The notes under the pieces are model-generated. The model did not search any database. It saw only the letters and a program-made list of their open reading frames with translations, and was not told the origin of the DNA. From positions 3,923,501 through 3,987,500 of the forward strand of contig JAWNZC010000470.1 in NCBI GenBank assembly GCA_035771165.1: 64,000 bases of DNA. Direction: 5' to 3'. Source of the DNA: Paragorgia papillata. Taxonomy: Eukaryota > Cnidaria > Anthozoa > Scleralcyonacea > Coralliidae. Of this stretch, positions 31,873 to 44,592 are shown in pieces (position 1 is the stretch's first letter; each line of letters opens with the position of its first letter). The position numbers and the translations under genes were made by a program.

Positions 31873-33999
31873 CATGTTGCTCGATTCGATCGTGACGTAA
31901 TATTGACGTGCTTGTAGTTCGTCGATGTGATAAAGAGTTACAATAAAATTCTAGTGAATTTGTATTCTAACTGAAGCTGTAACTTAATTTTTGGTCTAGA
32001 AATTTAACGACTTGCAAAAATACATAACAAATGTTTATGCGTTATTTTAGCATAAGTATATGTTTGTTAAATAGATAATGAACTCAATAAAACAAAAAAA
32101 GATTGAAATCAACTTTCCAGAAATATGTGCATAAAGTTCCCTTCGATACGTGTGACGTAATACTTATGTGATACATGGCTATATATTGGCTAAAAATGTT
32201 GTTTAGCCATGATAATTAACAGTTATACCATGAGCTCGAGTCGTATATGAGTTCATAGCAACGAGGCGCTTCGCCGAGTTGGCTATTAGTTCGTATACGA
32301 CGAGAGCGAATGGTATAACTGTTTTATTATATAGCCAAGCACTGTACAAGAGACAAAATTACAGCGAAATGTTTGAAACGTCAAACTTCCGGCATAGGCA
32401 ACAGGCAACTAATACTTCCGCCATGCGTAATGATGCATTCACACAGAGTTTCTCGATGAGCTGTTCGGCAAACATATTTAAAATGTTGCATAAATGTTGC
32501 TCGAGAGGCAAAAAATGTGTTAAGCAGATCAACAAAAAAGATTAAAAGGTACCTTTATGAAGTCAAAAGGTGGGTCAGTTGTTTATATTAGCGTTGCTGT
32601 CGTGAAAAATGTTTTGATTTCATGCAAAAATGAAACTGAAACACCTTCGGCAGTGAAACTAAATTACTTAGTTGGTTGTTTTTGAAAAAGAACATGCTTT
32701 TTACCACTCCAAATGCTTATCTAAATAAAAAAAGTCTCTTTACTGGTGATCTCCTACGAAATGTGTGTTGTAAGTTTGATTTAGTCGTGTTTTTGAAGTA
32801 AAAAGACGTAATTTTTAGGTGAATTTTACCATTTGACATGCTAAATTGTGTATTTGTTAATGTATTTTTACACAATGTTGTTTTTTTATACATTGGTTTG
32901 AGGGTGTTGATGTTTTTCTGTATAAAAATCCGTCAATTTCAACTCTTTTCGGCAGTTTAAAAAAACATGCCACCATCTTGTTTTTCCTCTACCAGCAGGA
33001 TATGAGCTGATAGCCTGGTAGTAAGGGAACCAATCAGATTACGCTAAAAAATCATTATTACAACGTTAGAATTCGGTCATTGATGTTTGTTATGTAATTA
33101 TCATACACGAAAAGGAGTGTTTGATCGACATCAAACACTGAGAAGTGTGTTGAAAAACCAGGTGTTTTGATATCAAATCAAACATAACTTTCGAGCTTCT
33201 CAAGCGAATCAGTATTTTAAGAGAAATTTGAGGTGAAAGTTGACTTGATTTATGTATAAGTGTTTAATCACATATCCAAACTCCGTCTCAGTACTGATCT
33301 CCTTTGTCTTTATCTTATGAATTATTAATGAGTTTGAGAAAACAGTTCTAAAGGAATGTCAGCATAATTTGCATTACTCAGGAGAAATATATAAAAGCCC
33401 AGCTAAAGTGGAAACCTATATCAAAGTTGGCCTTCTGTGGTTCTTCAGATGCTGTCGACCGAATTGAGTTTGCTGCTATTGCCGAACAAACGACTTTGCT
33501 GAAAACAACATTAGGGACGGAGAACCGTTCTGCCTTTCTGTCTGAGGGAGAAAATCACAGGCGCTCCGAAAGCACACCTAAACGATATTTTTTCACTGAT
33601 GAAAAAGATGTAAGATTTAAAACGTACGGGTTTTATTTGCGATCTCATTAATTGCACGGAAATCTCAGTACGCACTATATATGTAATAACATATCGACTA
33701 TATCGGATTTGCACTTATTCAGTGTTTTACAACATTACCATAGTAGTATATATCTATCTCCCAATACAGCAAACCCCTCTATACGAGGATTACTTAATTA
33801 AATAAATATAATAACTAACACAACCTAGAAAATTTAAATATATAAAAAATAAATAAATAAATATAAAAATAAAATAAATAAACTAACACAACCTAAGACT
33901 AAACAGTTGAAAAATGGGACAATAACGAGATACGCTGGCGAAAAGTGTCAGCATGGAGGAATGTATGGAGGAATACTGTTCCACTGGGTAATTGTTTTC

Positions 34000-34190
34000 G
34001 GGAAAAGGACAGTTGATGAGAGGACGTGCTGCAGACTACGGGTAGGAACGAGTATAACCTCAACCTGCGTTCAAACCATGCACCCGAGCCTCAGTCCTAT
34101 CGGCGATCAGAAAGTTGTGGGTTCGAGTCCTGTTTGCGCTCTCAGAAAATTTTCTCAGTGAAATAGCTCGAAGAACATTTACACATAATT
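34000..34190 (+). mobile_element. tRNA-derived SINE
   Basis: A B-box-like GGGTTCGAGTCC lies at about 34119-34130 after a degraded A box. The body TCGAAGAACATTTACACATA matches the related copy at 35020-35110 (TTGAAGATCATCTACACACA). Confidence 0.5.
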
Positions 34191-35269
34191 TTTATATATC
34201 CGAGCTAGCATAATATTTTATAAAATAATATGTATACTACGCGAGCCCTGATTGGTCAATTGCCGTGTTTGGATTAGAGTATCCCAACACGGAAAATTCC
34301 CGCCCAAAATATTTTTTGAAAATGTCGGACAGTATATCATATTCACTTGTGATTATTTTATAAAAGAAATACCAAATGTTTTTTTCCGTGTTTGGAGACT
34401 CTTATCCAAACACTTTGGAAATTGCTCGACTTTCGAAAAGCAAAAAACACTCGCCTACGGCTCGTGTTTTGTTACGCTTTTCTCCAGTCTCGCAATTTCC
34501 CGCGTGTTTGGATCAGAGTATCCAAACACGGAAAACCATTTGGTATTTCTTTAATATCCCTTTTCTTAACATGCATTATGACATTACCATATCATAGTAT
34601 CATACTTTCACTTCAAAAACTCATTAATAATCCACGAGGAAAACACAAAGGAAATCAGTACCTGTCCGTGGTTTTAGTAATATTTAAAACACGAGCAGGA
34701 GTGTTTTATCAGATTTAAAACCACGAGGGCGCAGCCCAAGTGTTTTAGATCTGATAAAACACGTGATGCGAGTGTTTTGAATGGCTTCAAAAACGATTCG
34801 TTATTGGATGTTATGTTCATTAGTATTATTTATATAAAATTGTATGTTCATTAGTATTCTTTCTGACGTCAAGAAGTTTTATCAGGTAATAACAGTCATA
34901 TATCATACATCGAAATCAACCTTCATTCAAGTCATCTAAGTTCCAGTATACGTATATTATATATCTATACAGTGGATAAAGCGTCTCATCATGGATAGTA
35001 AAAAGACTTTTTACTATATATCCATGGCCTCACCGACGATTAGAAAGTTGTGGGCTCGAGTTCTGTGCTTAGGTTGAGAAGAAAATAACTTGAAGATCAT
35101 CTACACACAATATTCAATGACTGCTAACGTGCGAAACCTCCAATCACAGAAAGTAATCAACAATTCCATATAAGTTTCAAACTCAGGAATCAACACTGGG
35201 TTATTCTAAGACGGCTCCCCACCCACGTACTAATCTAGTCCGACCAAGCTTAACATCGGACTTTAAAGC

Positions 35270-35500
35270 ACAGCGTCAGGTATTAAATTACCGCTTATAG
35301 TTTTGCGCGAGACAAAAAATATATTTGTGTGCAAAGGAAAGGAAATAATCTTAAAACTTTAAGAAAGTAAGTCAGGTGTATTTTCTTACGGACTATTCAG
35401 TTCAAGTTTTGACGTGTGTGATATTCACCATAATTTTAATCATGTGAACTTGAATTTGTCCACAAGGTTTTTCAAGTTTGCGTCATGGTGACAACTGTTC
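35270..35500. repeat. Dispersed repeat, copy 2
   Basis: Direct-orientation match to 31085-31345, about 80-90 percent by eye. Confidence 0.7.
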
Positions 35501-36877
35501 CTTTAACGCTGAGAGAACAGTAGAGGCAGCTAACAAGTACACGCTGCACGTGTGCTTACCTTTTAAAAGAAAGTGTTTAGATGTTTTTTGAAACTTTTTT
35601 GGAAGATTTAATTTTTTTTGTTGTAGCAAACTATTAGCTAGGAGCTATAATATTTTATGCACGTTTTATGCAAGGTTATGCAAGCATTTTTGCAGTCTTT
35701 AATTGGAAATAAAATAAATAGAATTTAAAAGACTAATTGCTTAATTATTATCATTAATTTTAAGACACTCCAAGTGTTGTGGACACCAGTATTAAAGTAA
35801 CACAACATTGCTGGTATTTTATTTCATCATTTCACACTTCATTGATTTGAACTAGAAACTGGGGCCGTCAAGAGAGAAGAAAAAACAAACTTAATACAAG
35901 TTTTTTCAAGGTATGACTTTTTATAACATATCTGAACTTATAAGCGATCAAGTTTGCAAAGAAATATTTACAAAATTGCAATAAGATTACAAATACATAT
36001 ATTTAATAATAATCCTAAATCAACTAGACATTGCACACGAAACGTACACACTCGCTATAGAGTCAGTTCTTGAATTTATTTTATTTGAAGCTTTTAAGTA
36101 TATGTCGTCTTAATGTATATAAAGGAAATTATCATAAATTGGTTGGGTCAAAGCTTTATTTCAATCACCATGTATATATAGAAAATTATTACCCAGGGTA
36201 AGTTCTCGGAGGATGTTATTTGGGTTTTTTCTTGCATCTTTCTAACCTTGGTAGCGGTTATGGTGGTGTCATCATGTCTGATTTGAGTGGTGTGCACAGT
36301 GAATTGGCCACTAAGTTAGTATCATCCTGTAATCATTAGATAAATCTACCACTAGAAAACGTTGGGCATTGATACTTTTGAAAGGAATATAACTCTTTTA
36401 TCGTTTATCACAGTAGTTGGTTAAATTAAATTTTTCTACATCAAATGCAGTGTGTGAAATAGTTAGCTAGGTTTTTCGCAGATTTTCGTAAATTCGCAGA
36501 TGGCACATCTACGAGTTACTCAATTTTAAGCACTGCATGCACAGAGTATAGAGTGTTGACTTGAACTGTCATATAATTTTAAATATTTGTACTATAGTAC
36601 TGATTTTCTTTACAACTATATCTATAGTACTGATTGTATTTTAATATTTTTAACCAACATTCGAATGTGAATAAATCTTCAACGAGTATCTTTGGTTAAC
36701 GAAAAAGAGGTGTAGAAACACTTACTTAATTTTAAGTTGTTTCTGTTGTTTACTTGTTTTTGTGGATATTGTTATTGTCTGTTCTATTGTCGTATGTTCC
36801 TTCTTTCCCGACATTATAGTTCGTTTTTAAAATTGTCTCTTGATTGATTTTATTATTTGCTTTAAAATTAGGCAAAG

Positions 36878-36956
36878 ATGGCTGACACGTGGCCATTTCG
36901 CTACTTGCTGTTGGTTGTTTTAGTGATTGTAGCATGTCACGGAAAAAGAACTGAAA
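36878..36956 (+). CDS. Gene D exon 1 (signal peptide and KR)
   Basis: ATG at 36878 opens MADTWPFRYLLLVVLVIVAC then HGKRTE, with donor GTAAGT. TTAG at 36869-36872 just upstream could be an acceptor of a 5' UTR intron. Confidence 0.8.
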
Positions 36957-37009
36957 GTAAGTTAAAAATTACAGACCGTAATATTGTAACCCCTGGTTTA
37001 TCTTCGATG

Positions 37010-37098
<89 letters not shown>

Positions 37099-40000
37099 GA
37101 TAATAATAATTTATATTTAACCATATTTCTCTTATGAGCTATCTAGATCAAAATGCAATCGTGAGAAACATTTACATGATATATAGGGATTGTTTAAGCT
37201 ATATTGTTAAGTCATTACCGATCAATCCATCCCACTGTTCCTCCATCAATGTTTCATTTCATAGCCCTCAACACGTACAGGGGGTGGGGTGGGGTAGGGT
37301 AGGGTAGGGTAGGGGAGTGGAAATGAAATAGCAACATTGAATGAGAAGAGGGCGGAAATGGAAAGCAGAAAAAAAATTAAAAAGTGTTGTTTAATAATTT
37401 TTATTGTATATTATATTTTTTTACAAAGTAAACGATGAACATAAAAAGCTGGACGACCAAAAAGCAAAAGAAGTGCATAACGCTGTTTCTCAGTTACTTG
37501 AACATAAAATCGGTACGTAATTGCATTGATCGCAGAAACACATTCTATATACACTGGAAAGCTTACTCCATTAATGATTATAACATATAGATGTAATATA
37601 ACGGCGTTTCTGATTGACTATACCGCGCGTGCTCCATAACTAGCTCGATGGAGTACGGATACCGTGCGTGCCCCATAACTAGCTCGATGGAGCACGGATA
37701 CCGCGCGTGCTCCATAACTAGCTCGATGGAGCACGGATACCGTGCGTGCCCCATAACTAGCTCGATGGAGCACGGATACCGCGCGTGCTCCATAACTAGC
37801 TCGATGGAGCACGGATACCGTGCGTGCCCCATAACTAGCTCGATGGAGCACGGATACCGCGCGTGCTCCATAACTAGCTCGATGGAGCACGGATACCGTG
37901 TGTGCCCCATAACTAGCTCGATGGAGCACGGATACCGCGCGTGCCCCATAACTAGCTCGATGGAGCACGGATACCGTGCGTGCCCCATAACTAGCTCGAT
38001 GGAGCACGGATACCGTGCGTGCCCCATAACTAACTCGATGGAGCACGGATACCGTGCGTGCCCCATAACTAGCTCGATGGAGCCACTGATCTCGAAATAA
38101 AACTGGATTAAGCATCTATTGTTTACAAAATGAAGCCGAAAGTCACCCATTACTAAGGGACCAAGTGATGGTCTTTCTAGCGTATTCTGGCACCGATATA
38201 AACATTTTGTTGAATGAGATGCTGAATCTTTGAAAGAAAATATAGTTCAATAGTCTTTTTTGGTACAGAAGACGTTTTAAGAAGACATAAAGACATTTTT
38301 CAGCATGTTTGGTCCCTTAGTAATTACGGATTTCTTTTGTTTAGCTGGCTTCATTTTATGAACCAGTGGACAATAGGTTGCACTATCCAGTTTTATTTCG
38401 AGATCAGTGGATGGAGCACGGCAATTTCTGACGTAATGAGAAACTCATTTTTAATCAGCGAATTAAATATTGTTTTCCGTTATTTTGTGTCTGATTTTCT
38501 GTTATAAAGAAAATGGTTCATGGTTTGGCGTGCTCCATTGAGTTATGGATGTACTTGGGACTGAGTTGGGAGAGCACTTGGTTATTGCCTCGACCAAATC
38601 TTACGCTTTTTTCGTGCTCTCCCAACTTCCCGCGTGCATACATAACTCGATGGAGTAAGCCAAACCACGAACCATTTCTTAATTGGGGAAAAACGTGAAG
38701 GCAAACATTGCCGACATGTAGGGGCTTATAGTGGATCAACCTGGGAGCGGAGGTAAGACCCTGGGTACGAGGTTGATGGTGGACCTCAGTTTTCAATTAA
38801 ACCCTTGGTCATTTTGAACGTCAGTTTCAGTACTTTATACGCCATTGTGTAGTTTTTTATGGAAAATATTATATCTGACATGGCCAGCGCCATGTAACTC
38901 AGAAATTCTAAGGAAGGAAACTATAATGGCAAGAACTAACAATTTTCGTTAAAAATAAATAGCAAAAAAATAAAATGATCTTTAGGGATTGTTTACGCTA
39001 TATTGTTAAGTCATTACCGATCAATCCATCCCACTGTTCCTCCATCAATGTTTCATTTCATAGTCCTCAACACGTACAGGGGGTGGGGTGGGGTAGGGGA
39101 GTGGCAATGAAATAGCAACACTGAATGAAAAGAGGGCGGAAATGGAAAGCAATTATTGTATATTATATTTTTTTTACAAAGTAAACGATGAACTGCGTAT
39201 ATCATAAATGGTGTTCGCGGGCATAAATTTTTTATTTGCCCCGACTCATGGCTCATTTTAGCCCGAGCCGAAGGTAAGGGTTAAAATTCGCTCTGAGAAT
39301 GGTCCATTTATGCCCAAGAACATCAACTGTATTACTATTATAATAATTTTAGTGGGCATTTAGAAGAAAATCAAGGACAATAAACGGTAAACAGTATCTT
39401 GAACAGTGCTACCTTCGCGTCGGTGTGTATTTTATTGCAACAAATATTTACATAACTCATAACTTACAAGTAACTTGGCAGAAAAACGCAACATTTGTCA
39501 TCAAAACAATTTTTGCTCCAAAGTATTACAAGAAAAGTATACAATTCCATAAACAACAAACCAATAGTGATTTAAAACTGTTAAAACTGATAGGTTTAGA
39601 TCAGCGCGCTAAAACATATTTTAGGCCGCTGAATTCTTCATTTTAACCCGCAAAATACATCATGCACAATGCCCGATAAAATTATAATATTGAATTTTTT
39701 ATATATTTTTTATTATTAAGGGAAAAAGTTAAAAGAGGCGGCAAGAGAAGTGAAGCATGCCGTGGATTCGGCTTTACGTAAGTACAATATAAAAAGAAAA
39801 GAAAAACGAAGCGATAAAGGAAAAGTTTATACAATACCCTGGTGTGCGTTAGTGTATAGTTCTCGTTCAGTGGTGTTGCTTCTGAAATGAAGCAAAATTA
39901 AAAGACAGATTTGAAGTTAAAAGTTTATTACATTTATTCTATGAACGTTTATTACCACATTTACCAGCAAGGTCTCGGTGACTAATTTCCATTGTGTTTT

Positions 40001-41674
40001 ATCATAAGTTGTTAATGTGTTTGAGAAGTTTATTTATACAGTCTGTTTTTGTTTCTGTTCTGAACAGGAAAGCACTTGCATAAAGCTCATCATATTCTGA
40101 AGCACAAGGACGGTATGAAAATATTGCATATTGTTATTTAAATGATTTAATATATTATGTGCATAACAAAATTACTGTTTTCTGATTGGTCGAGGAAAGT
40201 GAACATAGCATATATGTGGGCTATTATTATTACAATTATTATTGAAGTTGTTGTTATTATTGTTATAAGCACTAAGCATCTTATAGTCTGTCATTTTGCA
40301 TACACTTTACTTAACTTGGCAATATTAAAGAATAATTAGCTTCAAATTTGAGTGAATTATCCTCCATTACTCCGAATCTTCGCCGCTATCTTTGTTTATT
40401 TTGTGCGTAAAGAGCCTGGGTACAAATACCATTCATCAGAATCCGCTGTAGAGAGTGAATGGATCTTATCACGTTATTTGTTTTTATTGGCTTTTGGCTC
40501 AAAAAATTTGCACTGTATTTTCTTTTTTCTGCACTGTATTTTCTCGAAACTGCACAGCATTCAGCCAACAAAAATTGAGAAATTCTTCAAGTATATTATT
40601 AGGCCGATTACACAAACTCAAGTTCAACCTCAACTATTAATTGTTTACTAAATGTTGATTTCTAAATGCAGACATTATACCAACAAAATCATTGCTCTAG
40701 CCAAGTCAATATTAACCTGGAAAACGTCTAAAAAACGTCTCTAATGTACTAAAACTTTGTAAAAAATGTACCTCAAACTGCAAATCTTACATGCAAAAAA
40801 ACAAATAATTTACAGTAAGCTAAGGTACTGATGGTCGGCTGTTTTAAGCCAAAGGGCTAGGTCAGACTATGCTACCATTGGAACCAGGATCCTTGTCGAA
40901 CTCAGTATGTTAATACTAGATGTTAAAACATCTTCTTCTTCTTTCATCTGACCCCAGTAGGAGTCAGTAAAGCTTTGACAAAGTTCTGTCTCCACATATG
41001 TCTCTGTTCTGCATCGCTGCTACTATTTCAGTTGGATCGAGTCCGGTATCTTCAATCAGTATCGTCTTCAGGGTTATATTTGGACGACTTTAACTCAACG
41101 CCCTAAATCAGGGAACCACAACAACAACTTAGCTGCAGGCTTCTCGTGCCGAGAAAACATAATAAAATTAATTATACAACAAATAATGCTGCAAACATTG
41201 TCTTCTCCTTAAAACCTCTTTCTTTAACATAAAAATAATTAAAAAGGTTTTATATTTTATTTACAGCTGATATTATTGTAATGGACCCAACATTGAGTAA
41301 GCTGGTGAAAAATGCTGTAAAGCAAGGAAAGACGAAACAGCGAGATCCTGCTGCACATCGTTATCAGGCTTCACATCGTCAACACGCTTCACATCGTCAT
41401 CATGCTCAAAAGATTTCTCATGGTAAGTCATTTGAACAACAAACGTAACTTCAAAATAATAGCGTAACAAAACAGCACTCACAGACTGTATACTCCGCCA
41501 GTGGGTTATTGAGAACCCAGTTTAAGTTACACTATACCGAATTGCTTGCATATCGGTATCATCCAATTTTCAACCAAATTAACCCAAAATTTAATGGCTT
41601 GGTCCTTGGGCTATGATAAATCTTTCTACAAGCTGTCGTGAAAACCTGCGCAGTACTTTGTGAGGTATCCTGGC

Positions 41675-41738
<64 letters not shown>

Positions 41739-41834
41739 AACAAACAAACAAACAAACAAACAAACAAACAAACAAACAAACAAACAAACAAACAAACAAA
41801 CAAACAAACAGAAAGACAAACAGTGGTAAAAGGC

Positions 41835-41910
<76 letters not shown>

Positions 41911-42859
41911 AACAGACAAACAAACAAACAAACAAACAAACATACAAACAAACAAACAAACAAACAAACAGAAAGACAAACAGTGGTAAAACATAACCTA
42001 ATTCCAGGCGGAGGTAATAAAACAACATAAAATGTGTTATGTATGTGAAAGCGTGACAACAAACCACGGTGGCATATTGGGTGGTCACATGACGTCCAGA
42101 AATTTAGGGTGATTTGACAAGATAATTTATACGGTCTATTCCTTTGCCTTTGTTTAATTTGCATGTTGACTGGAATAATAAATAAGAAATATTCAACGCT
42201 CTATACTTTACAGAGTCACTCATGTAAAGCGTTCATGCATAAGGCAACTAGATTTTATACTACGATAACGTCTAAGTAAGATAAAATATTTTGTAGATTT
42301 ACATACAAGCAGACAACAGAGTGGTGCTTTTGGTGCCCCAAATCGTCCTAATTATGGAGGTTATGGTGCAACTCCTGGTGTCCCTAGTGCTCCTGGCTAC
42401 CCTTCTTCTCAAGGATATCCTGCTAATCCTGGTTATCCCTCCGCTCAAGGATATCCAACTAACCCAGGATACCAAGCAAATCCAGGATACCCAGCAAGTC
42501 CTGGATACCCAGCAAATCCAGGATACCCAGCAAGTCCTGGATACCCAGCTTCGCCTGGTTACCCTCCAAGTCAAGGTTATCCCAGCAGTCCCGGCTACCC
42601 ACAAACACCTGGTCAAGGCCAGCCTTGTGGCGGTGGTGGAGGTTGTTCTACTGGCTTCGGCGTGCCAGCTCCACCATCAGTAATGGGAGGTGGATGTCCT
42701 CAACCATGTAACCAAAATTGCTACAACTTCTGTCCAAAAAAGTGTTGTGGTGGAGACAAGAGGGAAGTCGTGAGGCACCACAAGAAGGCTGGAGAAAAAG
42801 AAAGGCATTCGAAGAAGAGAACGGCACATCCAAAGAAAGGGAAAAAAGCAAAAATATAA
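36878..42859 (+). CDS. Gene D: secreted GYP-repeat protein with one CRD
   Basis: The six exons 36878-36956, 37429-37512, 39721-39777, 40068-40112, 41267-41422 and 42297-42859 all meet in phase 1, giving 327 residues. Residues 1-22 are a signal peptide, with Lys-Arg at 23-24. Exons 2-4 encode short charged helical pieces rich in Lys, His, Glu and Ala. Exon 5 ends in a His/Arg repeat (SHRQHASHRHHA). Exon 6 has about twelve GYP-centred heptads (GYPASPG, GYPANPG, GYPSAQG), a Gly-rich spacer, a canonical CRD at 274-291 (CPQPCNQNCYNFCPKKCC) and a 36-residue Lys/His/Arg tail. Tyr/Pro/Gly heptads suggest an elastic or cross-linkable fibrous part, and the CRD would tie it into the disulfide network of the capsule. 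I do not recognise a named homologue. Confidence 0.82.
37010..37095. repeat. (ATA)n microsatellite in gene D intron 1
   Basis: About 28 uninterrupted AAT/ATA units. A polyisoleucine frame across it is an artefact. Confidence 0.95.
37181..37440. repeat. Segmental duplication, source copy including exon 2 acceptor
   Basis: The sequence from AGGGATTGTTTAAGCTATAT through GTAAACGATGAAC is repeated at 38982-39192 in the same orientation. This copy carries the functional acceptor and first bases of gene D exon 2 and a GGGTA/GGGTG run (37281-37316). Confidence 0.75.
37620..38085. repeat. 39-bp minisatellite, about 12 copies
   Basis: The unit contains GCTCGATGGAGCACGGATAC and CATAACTA. It is internally palindromic (GGAGCACGG...GTGCTCC). 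Alternating copies differ at GCGCGTGCTCC versus GTGCGTGCCCC, so the higher-order unit is 78 bp over the left half. It lies in gene D intron 2. Confidence 0.92.
38083..38413. mobile_element. Inverted-repeat element next to the 39-bp minisatellite
   Basis: CCACTGATCTCGAAATAAAA on the left pairs with TTTTATTTCGAGATCAGTGG on the right. Inner arms match at ATTACTAAGGGACCAAG and its complement. Minisatellite-like GGAGCACGG borders both ends, so the array may have expanded from the end of this element. Confidence 0.65.
38512..38680. mobile_element. Palindromic element, AAATGGTTC ends
   Basis: The ends are AAATGGTTCATGGTTTGGC and GCCAAACCACGAACCATTT. The inner arms share the GAGTTATG motif of the 39-bp minisatellite. 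A lone end of the 21042-type TIR element follows at 38745-38776. Confidence 0.65.
38982..39192. repeat. Segmental duplication, second copy with orphan splice acceptor
   Basis: This direct copy of 37181-37440 has a shorter GGGTG/GGGTA run and ends 12 bases into the exon (GTAAACGATGAAC), after which the sequences diverge. It therefore holds a decoy acceptor with the first codons of exon 2 but no exon body. Confidence 0.7.
40939..41092 (-). pseudogene. Short LINE reverse transcriptase C-terminal relic
   Basis: The minus strand reads LEDTG-like ILIEDTGLDPTEIVAAMQNR, then a few residues and a stop. This resembles the end of L2/RTE-type LINE ORF2 proteins that I recall. About 45 codons survive in gene D intron 4. 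Confidence 0.4.
41676..41993. repeat. (GACA)n and (AACA)n compound microsatellite
   Basis: Two GACA blocks and two AACA blocks alternate, the second pair apparently a duplication of the first, with AGAAAGACAAACAGTGGTAA at the end of each. Open frames across it on both strands are artefacts. It is in gene D intron 5. Confidence 0.95.
42297..42859 (+). CDS. Gene D exon 6 (GYP repeats, CRD, basic tail)
   Basis: Acceptor TTTTGTAG and stop TAA at 42857-42859. The heptads use mixed codons (GGA TAC CCA, GGT TAT CCC), so they are held by selection on protein more than by recent DNA slippage, except in the central GGATACCCAGCAA copies (42485-42545). Confidence 0.88.
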
Positions 42860-43825
42860 TAGACCCTTTGGAAGTTCAACTATCAAGAAATATGGATTAC
42901 AGTTTGTATTCCACTGTCTACATTTGAAGAAAACATAGAATGTTCTTTCTAAAAACAATCACTTTCACAGTTTTAATACAATTGCCATATGGTTGCATGT
43001 CGTACTTCTAGTGATTTCGAGTCTTGTTAGCTGAATTGGACTACCCTGTATAAATATTATTAAATCAAATCAAATCAAATCAAATCAAATCAAATCAAAT
43101 CAAATCAAATCAAAATATGACGTAGTAACTTTAGTCACTGTCTAAATCAGTTTCAAAATAAACGTCTTATTTCGAAACGTTTCAAAAGTACACAATAATA
43201 TACAAAGTAAAATCATAGTTTTTTTGTAATTCTGGTCATCATGCATTTATATCTCTTACGGTATTAATTGTAATCCAACTATAACTCAAGACATGCATTT
43301 ATTTAAATAACTTGTTTTCAGCTCGAAGTTTATAAGCTGTATACAAATTGATAATGAACTTTTAATATTGTTAATATTATATAAAATAAATTAATTACAT
43401 TAATACTTATTCCCATCAAAGTTTTGATAACCTATTTATTTTATTTTATTCAACTTTATTTAATTCAACTTAACGTGACAAATACGCTTAGCTTCACTTA
43501 GCTAATTTGCTTACTTGCACGTATTGCAACAAGAAAAAGTACAAGAGTAATCTTAGGATAAATATCCATGCCGAGCAAAGTACACGAAGCAAACTAACAT
43601 TTCGTTGTTAAACTATAATCACCTGTGTATTTATACTAATTATTATTAGTAACCTATTTATATATTTGTCACTTAATTATTCCCTCGTTCACTCATTCTC
43701 TGAAGATGTTGCATTTAGCAACGAAACGTTACATTTCTATTAAATTATATTTAATGATATCTATTCTAAGATTACGATACCGCCTGGATCGATCATCAGT
43801 TGCTACGATTTTAAAGAACAAGAAT

Positions 43826-43869
<44 letters not shown>

Positions 43870-44592
43870 GTCAAAATAAGATCAAAATTATCCTTCTATG
43901 AAATATGTACAGGAATTATAACTGATAGATACTATAGTAACAAAAAAATATGATGATCATGAATTTCAATAATGCTCTCTGTGTCCGGAAGGCCGTTCCG
44001 ATCCTTAACTTGGCTGCTTGATACTGCTACCACATTAGCGCACGCGCAGTAGTGTCATTGACCTTCATATACGATTCAAAATACTTCTTCTTCTCAGTAC
44101 ACATATACGTTTGTATGGGTTTTAATCAGTCCTTTGAGGTCACTTGGAAATTACTCATTAACTTATAAACATTAAAAACGATTTTGTTATATCTTTGATG
44201 TCCAAAGTAGTAGCCTGCTTGCTATAAAGAGCTGTTTTATATTATTCTTTTTCATAATGCTCGTTTGCCTCAGTCCTTGTCTAAATTTATGAGATTGTTA
44301 AAGCGAAGTGTTGTAATTGAGCAACTGATAACAACTTAATTTTTATAACCAATTAATTCATACATTGTGGTTTGTACTTTTTGAAGCTAAAAGTACCATA
44401 ACTTTCTATTTATTCGTAGATATATATAAATTAATGTTTCTGTATCTATAGTTAGTGTATACGTATAGCTCGGGAAGAGCATATATAGTTTGTGACGAGT
44501 TTTGGCGTGGTAAATAAGGCATTATGTTCTGTTATTAATCTATTAGTGCACGTAGACACAGAACTTGTGGCCATTCTGGCGTAGTTTCCTTT

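Larger units (their letters stand above)
31873..36877. other. Intergenic region between genes C and D
   Basis: No gene is supported. It contains inverted repeats at about 32196-32336 and 34250-34545 (core TTTGGATCAGAGTATCCAAA), a 34687-34790 repeat related to 28301, two tRNA-derived SINE copies (about 34000-34190 and 35020-35110), a 5S-derived fragment (35195-35265, minus strand) and the second copy of a dispersed repeat (35270-35500). The last kilobase (35510-36877) shows no repeat that I recognise and may hold the gene D promoter. Confidence 0.5.

Noticed and set aside
37620..38085. CRISPR-like array
   Set aside because: The units are contiguous, with no unique spacers, in an animal genome.
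37578..38150. Long repeat proteins on both strands over the 39-bp array
   Set aside because: The unit is divisible by three and free of stops in several frames at once, which is expected by chance for a minisatellite. There is no start context or splice link to gene D.
41559..42164. Val-Cys-Leu-Phe/Ser repeat proteins on either strand
   Set aside because: Translation of (GACA)n/(AACA)n arrays inside gene D intron 5. The cysteines have no CRD spacing.
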